A stretch of DNA of 55,057 bases from an uncultured SAR86 cluster bacterium (GTDB lineage: Bacteria > Pseudomonadota > Gammaproteobacteria > Magnimaribacterales > D2472): positions 1 through 55,057 of the forward strand of contig CACELG010000007.1 in the NCBI GenBank assembly GCA_902560315.1. The letters are read 5' to 3'. The notes below the pieces were generated by a model. It saw nothing but the letters and a program-made list of their open reading frames with translations, was not told the origin of the DNA and did no database searches. Positions 7,844-15,914 of this stretch are shown piece by piece. Both the position numbers and the translations under genes were made by a program. Numbering within the stretch: the first letter of the stretch is position 1; the number at the start of each line of letters is the position of its first letter.

Positions 7844-9091
7844 ATGGAAAATTTATTTTTAGATCCAACAATAATATTATTAATTGCGGCCTTTGGTGGT
7901 TTTTTTATGGCCTTTGGTATTGGTGCTAATGATGTTGCAAATGCTATGGGCACATCAGTTGGAAGTAAAGCAATAACATTTAAACAAGCAATATATATTG
8001 CAGCAATTTTTGAATTTCTTGGTGCTTATTTAGCTGGCGGGGAGGTAACGTCAACTATAAGAAAAGGAATAGTTTCACCAGATCTTTACGTAGGAAATGA
8101 AAATATTTTTATAATTGGAATGATGTCTACACTTTTTGCTGCTGCTACATGGTTACTTCTTGCAAGTGCAAGAGGTTGGCCAGTTTCAACGACGCATTCA
8201 ATTGTAGGATCTATAGTAGGGTTTGTAATTATTTCTTTAGGTTTTGAAGCAGTTTCTTGGGGTAAAGTTGGAAACATTGCTGCAAGTTGGGTTGTTTCTC
8301 CAGTTATCTCTGGAACAATGGCATTTCTTATATTCTTAAGCGCAAAAAAATTTATTTTAGATAGAAGAGACCCTGCCCAAGCTGCTGTTTCACTAATACC
8401 TTTTTATGGTTTTTTTGTTGCAGTCATTATAGGCTTAGTAACAGCTAGAAAAGGTCTTAAGCATGTTGGGTTACCTCTTACTGACAATGAAGTTGTCTTA
8501 GTAACTGTTATCTTTGGTGTTGTTGTGTCGTTAATTACTGCTATTTTATTAAACTTAAAAAAAGACAAAATTAAAGAGTACGGAGTAGAGTCAGCCTTTG
8601 CTGTTCTAATGATCGTAACAGCCTCTGCAATGGCATTTGCACATGGGTCTAATGATGTTGCAAATGCAATTGGTCCTATGTCAGCAATAATAAGTGTTGC
8701 ATCCGAGGGTGCAATTGGAGCAAAAGCAGCTGTAAGTCCTTGGGTTCTTCTGGTAGGCGGAATTGGTATTGTTTTTGGATTGGCAACGCTCGGTGGAAGA
8801 GTTATTAAAACTGTAGGTAGTAAAATTACTCTTCTAACACCAAGCTTAGGCTTTTCAGCAACAATGGCAGCAGCTTCAACTGTTGTAGCTGCAACATATA
8901 TTGGATTTCCAATATCTACAACACACACATTAGTTGGAGCAGTTATTGGTGTTGGTTTAACAAAAGGTGTTTCCCACTTAGATCTTGGTTCTATTGGAAG
9001 AATTGTACTTTCTTGGGTAGTTACAATTCCAGCTGGAGCTGCTTTAACAATAATATTCTATTATTTATTCAAATTTACATTTGAGATATAA
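7844..9091 (+). CDS. PiT family inorganic phosphate transporter
   Basis: A 415-residue polytopic protein with the duplicated PiT signature: GANDVANAMGTSVGSKA near residue 28 and HGSNDVANAIGP near residue 267, plus the paired PxSTTHxxVG motifs in each half (VSTTHSIVGS and ISTTHTLVGA). PiT proteins import phosphate, usually as a metal-phosphate complex, with protons or sodium. The gene heads the plus strand of the phosphorus block, divergent from ppk2, and ends two bases from the convergent tetR stop. Family assignment is secure; PitA-type selectivity is not implied. Confidence 0.95.
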   Translation: MENLFLDPTIILLIAAFGGFFMAFGIGANDVANAMGTSVGSKAITFKQAIYIAAIFEFLGAYLAGGEVTSTIRKGIVSPDLYVGNENIFIIGMMSTLFAAATWLLLASARGWPVSTTHSIVGSIVGFVIISLGFEAVSWGKVGNIAASWVVSPVISGTMAFLIFLSAKKFILDRRDPAQAAVSLIPFYGFFVAVIIGLVTARKGLKHVGLPLTDNEVVLVTVIFGVVVSLITAILLNLKKDKIKEYGVESAFAVLMIVTASAMAFAHGSNDVANAIGPMSAIISVASEGAIGAKAAVSPWVLLVGGIGIVFGLATLGGRVIKTVGSKITLLTPSLGFSATMAAASTVVAATYIGFPISTTHTLVGAVIGVGLTKGVSHLDLGSIGRIVLSWVVTIPAGAALTIIFYYLFKFTFEI

Positions 9092-9093
9092 GA

Positions 9094-9687
9094 TTATTTT
9101 TTAATCCAACTTTCTAAATATGCACTAGCAGCCCTTATTGCTTCAATCTTTCCCACATCATTAAGGGCACCACTTTCTTTGGTGTTTAATGAAAATATGG
9201 AAAGAATAATTTGAGCTATAACTCTACAAACTCCTGCCTTATTAAAAACATTATTAATATCAATATTTCTTTCATATGTTTTTTCAATTGTACTTCCAAG
9301 TTTATGTATACATTTTGAATTTAAAGGTGGATTGATAGTATACCCAAGGATAAGTTTTTGACTTACCAGTGAATTAACAAAAAAATCAAAGATTACTGTT
9401 ACTATAAGATTTGTAACTTTTGAAATATCAACATCTAAATCTAATTTATTTAAATCGTTATCAAAACAATCTACACATTCATCAATGCATTTCATAATGA
9501 CTAATTCTTTTAGGGTGTTAACCGTTGGTATAAATTTATATGTTGAAGTTCTTTTTAAACCAGATATTTCTGCAACTTTTGCAAGTGATAGAGCGTTAAC
9601 ATCTTCAGATTCAATTATTTGAATAGCTGCATCTACTATTCTATTGATTCGTTTTTGACTTCGCTCTTGCTTAGCAATTACTTCCAT
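9094..9687 (-). CDS. TetR/AcrR family transcriptional regulator
   Basis: A 197-residue protein with the TetR N-terminal helix-turn-helix: RINRIVDAAIQIIES, then LSLAKVAEISGL and TSTYKFIPTVNTL. The C-terminal ligand domain is divergent and rich in Ile and Asn. It is transcribed away from the TBDR-phytase genes across a 136-base gap holding two palindromes, so control of those genes and of itself is likely. Effector unknown. Confidence 0.9.
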   Translation of the reverse strand: MEVIAKQERSQKRINRIVDAAIQIIESEDVNALSLAKVAEISGLKRTSTYKFIPTVNTLKELVIMKCIDECVDCFDNDLNKLDLDVDISKVTNLIVTVIFDFFVNSLVSQKLILGYTINPPLNSKCIHKLGSTIEKTYERNIDINNVFNKAGVCRVIAQIILSIFSLNTKESGALNDVGKIEAIRAASAYLESWIKK

Positions 9688-9709
9688 AATTTTATTATGG
9701 ACATATGTC
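9684..9709. promoter_or_regulatory. Two overlapping palindromes at the tetR start (candidate operator)
   Basis: CCATAAT-TTT-ATTATGG (9684-9700) is a perfect 7-base inverted repeat covering the tetR start codon. It runs directly into the perfect 10-base palindrome GACATATGTC (9700-9709). TetR proteins bind such short dyads, so autoregulation is plausible. In DNA this AT-rich, short dyads also arise by chance. Confidence 0.35.
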
Positions 9710-9751
9710 TATAAATGTAAATATAAATAAGATCTAAAATGTTTCCAAAAA

Positions 9752-9794
9752 GTTACATTTTATTTTTTTAAATGTAACAAATTAATCTTATATT
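9752..9794 (+). promoter_or_regulatory. Inverted repeat and -10 region upstream of the TBDR-phytase pair
   Basis: GTTACATTT (9752-9760) and AAATGTAAC (9770-9778) form a perfect 9-base inverted repeat with a 9-base spacer. The right arm extends into TGTAACAAAT (9773-9782), a 10-mer also present in the PiT promoter repeat. A TATATT -10-like element follows at 9789-9794, and the receptor starts at 9824 without a clear Shine-Dalgarno sequence. The site could serve the TetR protein, a Pho-type activator, or both. Confidence 0.4.
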
Positions 9795-9823
9795 TTTCTA
9801 GCGTTAATTATTTATTTATAAAC

Positions 9824-12361
9824 ATGAAAAAATCATTTTTAACTTTTTTCTTAATAACCCCACTTTTATTTTCTCAAGATGATGAATCTAATGCATCTGA
9901 TGGTTCAATAGAAGATGTAGTTGTAATAGGTACTCTAGCGAGCATCATTTCTGCAATTGAAAAACAAAGAGAATCAGATCAAATAGTATCAATTGTTGAC
10001 TCTGATGCACTAGGTGATTTTCCAGATACTACTGCGGCAGAAGCAATTAGAAGATTGTCTGGAATCACTGTAGAAAATGATCAAGGTGAAGGAAGGTATG
10101 TAAGCATAAGAGGTCTATCGGGTGATTTAAATTCTATATCTGTAAACGGTGCTCTTGTCCCAGCTCCTGAGGGCGGAAGAAAAGTTATGTTAGATGGCTT
10201 GCCAACAGAATTACTTGATTCAATTGAGGTTTATAAAACACTTACTGCTGACCAAGATGCCGACTCAATAGGTGGAAGAATAGAATTTAATACAAAAAGA
10301 GCTACGTCTTTAAAGAAAACTCTTTTTAAAGCAAAATTTGATACATCCTACAATGATCAATCAAAGAATTCTGATAATCCTAAAATTGCTCTAACTTACG
10401 GGGATATGATATCTGATTCAGTTGGCCACATTATCGGTTTAACCTACGCTAGTAAGCAAATTATTACTTATAACAACGAGACAGGTTTTCCAGGTTGGAC
10501 CAATGATGGAGCAGGAAAAAGATTAGACGATGATTGGGAAATGCGATATTACGATCTTACTAGAGAGAGAACAGGCCTAACTTACGATATTGATTATATG
10601 ATTGATGATCAGACAGCAATATTTGCAAATTTTTTATATAACAATTATGAAGATAATGAACTTAGATATAAAGATGAATATGGAAGTTTAAAGCATGGTG
10701 AAGTTTTTTCTAATTATAGTGAAATAAATAGAATTAGAAGAGATGCAGAAGTTAGAAGAAGGATCGAAACTAGAGATATTAGAACTGCAGTAATAGGTGC
10801 CGAGACTGTGGTTAGTGGTTGGTTTACAGAAATACAGTTTAGCCATTCTTATGCTGAAGAAGATGATACAAATAACATAGATGTTAAGTTTAGAAGTAAA
10901 AGATATGATACTGACGATTGCGGAGGCCCTTGTGGATATTTTTATTATTCAGATCCAAAAAAAGTTGGACTAGAATTTGATTCATCTGTTGCACCTATAT
11001 GGGATACTTCAATGACAGTTGATGCATGGGAAGAAGATTGGTCATTAATCAAAGATACTGAAAAAGCTTTTAAAATTGATATGTCAAAAGAAGGCTTTTC
11101 ATTCATGGATATGCCTACCACAGTAAAATATGGATTTAAATACAGTCAAAGAACAAAAGAAAGAGACAGAAATGCAATTGAGATAGAAGATGGTCCTGCA
11201 ACTGATTTAATGCAATCTCAATTTAATCCATCTCAAATTTCATGGCCTTTCGCAGGTCAATCAATGGGTCCTATGGCTAATGATTCACTCTTATGGCCTC
11301 TAAAAGGAACGTTTGGCGGCCCTGATTATTCAAATGTTGAGCAAGATTACGAATCCGATGAAGATATTATGGCAACATACTTAATGGGTACTATGAAGGC
11401 TGAAAATGCAGTTATTATTCTAGGCTTAAGAGTTGAAGATACTTCCTACTCAACTTTAGGTTACAACGATGGTGATATAAATGATCCAATCACAGCATCA
11501 AAAGATTACACATTCGTTTCACCAAGCATAAACGTAAAATATTTCCTTGATGATCAAACCATCATAAGAGGAGCAATTTGGAGAGCCTTATCCAGACCTG
11601 GATTTGGTCAAGCATCTACTGTTGCAGAAATTCAAAATGAAAATGATGGTACTTTTTCAGGTGAAATGGGAAATCCAGACCTAGAACCATATGAAGCTAA
11701 TAATTTTGACCTTTCTTTGGAAAGATATGGTGATACCGGCTCATACTCAATTGGATATTTTAAGAAGGATATTGATAATGCTATTTATCCACTTGTAACC
11801 GCAGGAACAATTAACGGAATTGTTTTTAGTGAACTAGAAACATATGTCAATACTGGTCCTTCTGATGTTTCCGGATTTGAAATGAATGTTTTTCAAGAAT
11901 TAGAATTTTTACCAGAACCTTTTAATGGAATGTTTGTTTCACTTAATATTACAAAAACTGATGGAGAAAGTACTCTTGATGTAGATAATGGAAAAGTTAC
12001 ATTTCCTTTCAGAAAACTCTCAGATAGAAATTCAAACCTTTCAATTGGTTATGATCAAGGAAAGCTAGACATGAGATTATCAGCTGTATCAAGAACCCCA
12101 TATTTAGATTATTTAGCAGATGAGGATAGTCCAGGAGATGTTCAGGAAGAATTGTCACTAGATAATATCAGATATACAGATGATCATACCCAATACGATT
12201 TTAATCTAAAGTATAAAATTAATGACAACTTTAGTGTTAAATTTGATATCAGCAATATTACTGATGAGCCTGAATTTTATTACTGGGGGTCACCTGATAG
12301 ATTATCTCAGTATGATATTTATGGAACAACTTATTCAATAGGTATTAGATATAACTTATAA
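9824..12361 (+). CDS. TonB-dependent receptor, probable phytate / organophosphate uptake
   Basis: An 845-residue outer-membrane receptor. A signal peptide of about 18 residues precedes a TonB-box-like EDVVVIGT and a plug domain with DALGDFPDTTAAEAIRRLSG, YVSIRGL and the plug-end GGRIEFNTKRA. This plug style matches the TonB-Xanthomonas/Caulobacter branch (TIGR01782-like). The long barrel ends in an aromatic-poor but typical SIGIRYNL strand. The gene directly precedes a beta-propeller phytase; that pairing is known in marine and freshwater bacteria and suggests uptake of phytate or its metal complexes. Substrate is inferred from context only. Confidence 0.93.
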   Translation: MKKSFLTFFLITPLLFSQDDESNASDGSIEDVVVIGTLASIISAIEKQRESDQIVSIVDSDALGDFPDTTAAEAIRRLSGITVENDQGEGRYVSIRGLSGDLNSISVNGALVPAPEGGRKVMLDGLPTELLDSIEVYKTLTADQDADSIGGRIEFNTKRATSLKKTLFKAKFDTSYNDQSKNSDNPKIALTYGDMISDSVGHIIGLTYASKQIITYNNETGFPGWTNDGAGKRLDDDWEMRYYDLTRERTGLTYDIDYMIDDQTAIFANFLYNNYEDNELRYKDEYGSLKHGEVFSNYSEINRIRRDAEVRRRIETRDIRTAVIGAETVVSGWFTEIQFSHSYAEEDDTNNIDVKFRSKRYDTDDCGGPCGYFYYSDPKKVGLEFDSSVAPIWDTSMTVDAWEEDWSLIKDTEKAFKIDMSKEGFSFMDMPTTVKYGFKYSQRTKERDRNAIEIEDGPATDLMQSQFNPSQISWPFAGQSMGPMANDSLLWPLKGTFGGPDYSNVEQDYESDEDIMATYLMGTMKAENAVIILGLRVEDTSYSTLGYNDGDINDPITASKDYTFVSPSINVKYFLDDQTIIRGAIWRALSRPGFGQASTVAEIQNENDGTFSGEMGNPDLEPYEANNFDLSLERYGDTGSYSIGYFKKDIDNAIYPLVTAGTINGIVFSELETYVNTGPSDVSGFEMNVFQELEFLPEPFNGMFVSLNITKTDGESTLDVDNGKVTFPFRKLSDRNSNLSIGYDQGKLDMRLSAVSRTPYLDYLADEDSPGDVQEELSLDNIRYTDDHTQYDFNLKYKINDNFSVKFDISNITDEPEFYYWGSPDRLSQYDIYGTTYSIGIRYNL

Positions 12362-12374
12362 TCTTTAAAATATT

Positions 12375-12403
12375 AATAAGGCAAGACTTTAACTTGCCTT
12401 ATT
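12375..12403 (+). terminator. Hairpin between the receptor and phytase genes
   Basis: AATAAGGCAAG and CTTGCCTTATT form a perfect 11-base-pair stem with a 7-base loop, followed by TT and then a run of A. The T-tract is weak (TTATTTT), so it may be a partial terminator or an mRNA-stabilising hairpin. It ends only ten bases before the phytase ATG, in the place of its ribosome-binding site. Confidence 0.6.
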
Positions 12404-12413
12404 TTAAAAAAAT

Positions 12414-13499
12414 ATGAAATTTCTACTCGCAACAATATTTATATATTCGCTTTCTGTAGTATCTGATCCTATAGATAAAGTTATTCATATAGTTCCTGCA
12501 ATAGATGAAACTCCACAAGTAATCTCAAAAGGTGATGCTGCAGATGATCCTGCTATTTGGTTAAATAAATTAAATCCAAATAGATCACTAGTATTTGGAA
12601 CAGATAAGAGAAGTGGCATATATACATATAACTTAATGGGCGAAAAAATAGGCTACACAGAAATTGGAGATATTAATAATATTGATGTTAGAACAATGAA
12701 TGTTACTGATGATGACAATAAAGATATAGGCAGTTATTCATTTATTTTTGCATCAAATAGAACAACAAATACACTTGATATATGGACATACAAAGATACC
12801 AACATTGATAAAGCTGTAAAGGATGATAATTTTGAAATTTCAAAGGAGCCTTATATAAATGCTAAAGCAAACATGGTAGTTTATGGAGTTTGTGCAGGTA
12901 TTGATTCGAGATTTGGATTAATAGCATTTTTAACAGAAGATGAGGGACCAAAGGTACAGATGTGGAATTATGGTCCTTCTGGAATGACACTTTTAACAAC
13001 ATTTAATAATGGAAATGCAACTCAATCTGAGGGATGTGTTTACGACGATGAAAATAGAACTCTTTTTATATCTGAAGAACAAGATAGAGGTATTTTAAGA
13101 GCTTATAAAATAAATAACGAATTAGATTTTTCAAATCCTATTGTTATTGATAATAGATCTGGAAATATAGATGGTGATCCTGAAGGAGTAACGGTTTATA
13201 AATCTTCTGAAAAAGATGGATATGTTATCGTTTCATCTCAAGGTGATAGTTCTTTTAATATTTATAATCGACAAGAGCCTTATAACTACCTAGGCAGTTT
13301 TAAAGTTGGAAGTAACAAGGACATTGATAATGTTAATGACACTGATGGTATTGACGTTATTAATTTCAATTTTGGTAATAAATATCCTATGGGTTTATTT
13401 GTCCTGCAGGATGGAACAAATGATGGTAAAAATAAGGTTAAGAGACAGAATTTTAAATATGTTTCTTTTGCTGATGTTCTAGAAAAATTAGATCTTTAG
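12414..13499 (+). CDS. Beta-propeller 3-phytase
   Basis: A 361-residue secreted enzyme with signal peptide MKFLLATIFIYSLSVVS. The phytase propeller motifs are clear: DAADDPAIWLN..FGTDKRSGIYTYNL near the N-terminus, then GVCAGID, TQSEGCVYDDENRTLFISEE, DGDPEGVTVY and the final DTDGIDVINFNFG..LFVLQDG. Acidic residues of these motifs bind the calcium ions that hold phytate. The enzyme releases phosphate from phytate in the periplasm or outside. No Shine-Dalgarno sequence is present because a hairpin lies there, so translation may be coupled or leaderless. Its end overlaps the epoxide hydrolase gene tail-to-tail by 12 bases. Confidence 0.93.
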   Translation: MKFLLATIFIYSLSVVSDPIDKVIHIVPAIDETPQVISKGDAADDPAIWLNKLNPNRSLVFGTDKRSGIYTYNLMGEKIGYTEIGDINNIDVRTMNVTDDDNKDIGSYSFIFASNRTTNTLDIWTYKDTNIDKAVKDDNFEISKEPYINAKANMVVYGVCAGIDSRFGLIAFLTEDEGPKVQMWNYGPSGMTLLTTFNNGNATQSEGCVYDDENRTLFISEEQDRGILRAYKINNELDFSNPIVIDNRSGNIDGDPEGVTVYKSSEKDGYVIVSSQGDSSFNIYNRQEPYNYLGSFKVGSNKDIDNVNDTDGIDVINFNFGNKYPMGLFVLQDGTNDGKNKVKRQNFKYVSFADVLEKLDL

Positions 13500-14609
13500 T
13501 TTCTTTATAAATTCTATAATATCCTTAGAAAGTGACTCAGGTTGCTCTAAGGCTGCAAAATGTCCGCCTTTGTGAGTATTCCATTGAACTACATTATAGA
13601 TTTCTTCAGCCCATGCTCTCGGAGGTGCAATTAAGTCTCTTTCAAAAACTGCACCTGCCATAGGTTGCTTAATGTTCTCAAAAGAAAATCCTAAGTCGCC
13701 ATTTTCTTTATATAACCTTGTTGATGAAGTTATTGATTCACTAAACCAATACAAAGATACTATTGCCAAAACTTCATCATTAGAAACAACTAGTTTATTC
13801 TCTTCACCATCAAACCAGCCATAAAACTTCTCTACAATCCAAGCAGCCAGTCCAATAGGAGAGTCATTTAAGCCATAACCAAGTGTTTGTGGTTTTGTTT
13901 TTTGTATCTCATAATATCCAACTCCTTGTTCTTTATATTTTTCATAATTTGCCATTAATTTTTGTTCTTCTTGTGAGGTATTTTCTAATGGATCTTTATC
14001 AGCAGGCGGCCAAGCAATAATCATATTAAGGTGAATGCCAATACAATGATCTGGATAAAGTTCAGCCATCCATTTGCTTATGGTAGCTCCCCAGTCACCA
14101 CCTTGAACAATATATTTATCATATCCAAGAGCTATCAAGAGCTCATGCTGCAAAATAGCAATCTGTTTGGAATCCATACCAATCTCTTTTGGTTTGTCAG
14201 AGAAACCAAATCCTGGGAGAGAAGGGCAAATAATATCAATTGGAATATCAGAGTTTTTTTGAATTATAGGTATTATTTTTAAAAATTCCTGGATACTTCC
14301 AGGCCATCCATGAGTCATTACAAGTGGAATAGCATTATCGTTGTTTGACTTTGAATGAAGGAAATGAAGCTTAAGTCCGGACTTGGTTGTATATCTGTAG
14401 CTACCAATGTCATTAATCTTCTTTTCATGATCTTGCCAATTAAATTCATTTCGCCAATAGTTTGCTAGTTCTTTTAAGAAATTAAGATCTGTCCCATGAG
14501 ACCATCTATGATTTATTTCATCAGGCCATCTAGTTAGATCAATTTTTTGATGCAAAAGATCAATATCCTTTTCGGGGACATTAATCATGAATTTTTCGAT
14601 GTTTTCCAT
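13488..14609 (-). CDS. Epoxide hydrolase (alpha/beta hydrolase with EHN domain)
   Basis: A 373-residue protein. The first ~110 residues match the epoxide hydrolase N-terminal (EHN) region, including DLTRWPDE and W(R/S)HGTD. The catalytic fold shows the oxyanion motif HGWPGS, the nucleophile Asp in QGGDWGA (about D172) and the histidine in KGGHFAALEQP (about H350). There is no signal peptide, so it is cytoplasmic. It opens epoxides to diols; the natural substrate is unknown. It stands alone, convergent with phytase. Confidence 0.92.
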   Translation of the reverse strand: MENIEKFMINVPEKDIDLLHQKIDLTRWPDEINHRWSHGTDLNFLKELANYWRNEFNWQDHEKKINDIGSYRYTTKSGLKLHFLHSKSNNDNAIPLVMTHGWPGSIQEFLKIIPIIQKNSDIPIDIICPSLPGFGFSDKPKEIGMDSKQIAILQHELLIALGYDKYIVQGGDWGATISKWMAELYPDHCIGIHLNMIIAWPPADKDPLENTSQEEQKLMANYEKYKEQGVGYYEIQKTKPQTLGYGLNDSPIGLAAWIVEKFYGWFDGEENKLVVSNDEVLAIVSLYWFSESITSSTRLYKENGDLGFSFENIKQPMAGAVFERDLIAPPRAWAEEIYNVVQWNTHKGGHFAALEQPESLSKDIIEFIKKLKI

Positions 14610-14681
14610 AATAATTTATTTAGTTTAATTTATATCATTAGTTAAATACATTGAAGTAAAATATCTTTTTTTATTAAGACA

Positions 14682-15185
14682 ATGTTTGAAAATATAGAAT
14701 CATTTTTAAATAACAATAATGAATTGGCATGGATTGCTATATTTATTTTTGCTTTTATGGAATCCTTTATTCTTTCTGGAATAGTAGTATCAAGTGCAAT
14801 ACTATTCTCTGTTTGTATTTTTGTTTTCAATATGGACTTATTGCCACTCCACATTATTGTATTAGTGGCTATGTTAGGTTCTCACTTAGGTGATATGTCA
14901 GGATTTTTATTTGGTAAAACAATTGGACCAAGTCTTTTATCTACTAAATTCATTTCTAAAAGAGAAAAAACGATAAAGAGGGCACAAAGATTTCTAGATA
15001 AAACTGGATCATACACAGTCATTCTTGGAAGGTTTATTCCTGCTATAAGAGCCATTGTTCCTTTTTTACTTGGTATTTCTGATTTAAAAGCTGTAAGATT
15101 TTATGTAGCAGATGTTATTGCATGCTTATGTTGGGGTGTTGCATTAGCACTCTTAGTAACAGGAGTCGGCTCATTGATAGGATAA
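14682..15185 (+). CDS. DedA family membrane protein
   Basis: A 167-residue polytopic protein with the DedA/SNARE-associated signature: SHLGDMSGFLFGKTIG, then the amphipathic segment RAQRFLDKTGSYTVILGRFIPAIRAIVPFLLGIS, which carries the functional GRFIPxxR motif. DedA proteins act in lipid flipping and envelope homeostasis. It is slightly shorter than E. coli homologues at the N-terminus. A small membrane gene and a HIT gene follow at short spacing, suggesting an operon. Confidence 0.9.
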   Translation: MFENIESFLNNNNELAWIAIFIFAFMESFILSGIVVSSAILFSVCIFVFNMDLLPLHIIVLVAMLGSHLGDMSGFLFGKTIGPSLLSTKFISKREKTIKRAQRFLDKTGSYTVILGRFIPAIRAIVPFLLGISDLKAVRFYVADVIACLCWGVALALLVTGVGSLIG

Positions 15186-15189
15186 TGTT

Positions 15190-15378
15190 ATGTTAAGTGT
15201 ATTTATTTTAGTTGTAAGTTCTATAGCAGTAATTTATTTACTTATTCAATTAATAAAAGCTGGTAGGCAGGGAAGATTTCTTCAAACTCTTCGGGATCTT
15301 TTAATTATCTTGTTAGCAATTCTAATGACCGCTGCCATTTTTTATATTGGTTTTAGATTTTTTAGAACCTTTTTCTAA
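15190..15378 (+). CDS. Small two-helix membrane protein, unknown function
   Basis: A 62-residue product with two hydrophobic helices (about residues 2-21 and 36-57) separated by a basic, Arg-rich loop (KAGRQGRFLQTLRD). It lies four bases after dedA and six before the HIT gene, the main reason to accept it. No family recognised. Confidence 0.65.
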   Translation: MLSVFILVVSSIAVIYLLIQLIKAGRQGRFLQTLRDLLIILLAILMTAAIFYIGFRFFRTFF

Positions 15379-15384
15379 TTCACT

Positions 15385-15726
15385 ATGTCATTAACTCTTT
15401 TTGAAAAAATAATTAACAAAGAGATACCTGCAGACATAATATATGAGGATGATATTTCGATTGTAATAAAAGATATCAGTCCACAAGCACCAACACACTT
15501 ATTAATTATTCCAAAGAAAGTTATTCCTAAACTATCAGATGCTACCGCTGAAGATCAAAATATCTTAGGACATTTAATGTTGATTGCTGGAAAAATTGCT
15601 GATGATTTAGGTTTAGATGAAACTTTTAGATTGGTAGTTAATAATGGTGCAAAAGCCGGACAAAGTGTTTTTCACCTGCATTTACACTTACTTTCAGGAA
15701 GGCCTCTTAACTGGCCTCCAGGTTAG
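15385..15726 (+). CDS. HIT family nucleotide hydrolase (HinT-like)
   Basis: A 113-residue protein with the N-terminal [19 protein letters not shown] and the catalytic histidine triad HLHLHLL near the C-terminus. This is the HinT group, which hydrolyses AMP-lysine and other purine phosphoramidates as a dimer in the cytoplasm. Full length. The gene ends next to a minus-strand small gene with almost no spacer. Confidence 0.93.
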   Translation: MSLTLFEKIINKEIPADIIYEDDISIVIKDISPQAPTHLLIIPKKVIPKLSDATAEDQNILGHLMLIAGKIADDLGLDETFRLVVNNGAKAGQSVFHLHLHLLSGRPLNWPPG

Positions 15727-15821
15727 AAATACAAATAAGCGCCTAATCCGAGCAAGAAAACAATAATACCAATACCTATTGCAAAATAGGAACCATATTT
15801 TAATGTTGAACCATCATCCAT
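15723..15821 (-). CDS. Small single-helix membrane protein (32 residues)
   Basis: The minus strand encodes a 32-residue peptide beginning [11 protein letters not shown] and ending in a Gly/Ile-rich hydrophobic helix and YLYF. An AAGAGGAG ribosome-binding sequence lies seven bases before the ATG, much stronger than most here. Its stop overlaps the HIT gene by four bases. Function unknown. Confidence 0.6.
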   Translation of the reverse strand: MDDGSTLKYGSYFAIGIGIIVFLLGLGAYLYF

Positions 15822-15914
15822 GTTGTAACTCCTCTTAAAAAAATATATCAAAAATTAATTTTTTTTCAAACTATTTCTACTATAAAATGACTATAAATTC
15901 ATTACTATTTAATC

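Noticed and set aside
8404-8928. 174-residue open frame antisense to the PiT gene
   Set aside because: Low-complexity Ala/Thr/Pro composition that mirrors the helices of PiT, no ribosome-binding site, no family motif; a shadow of the real gene.
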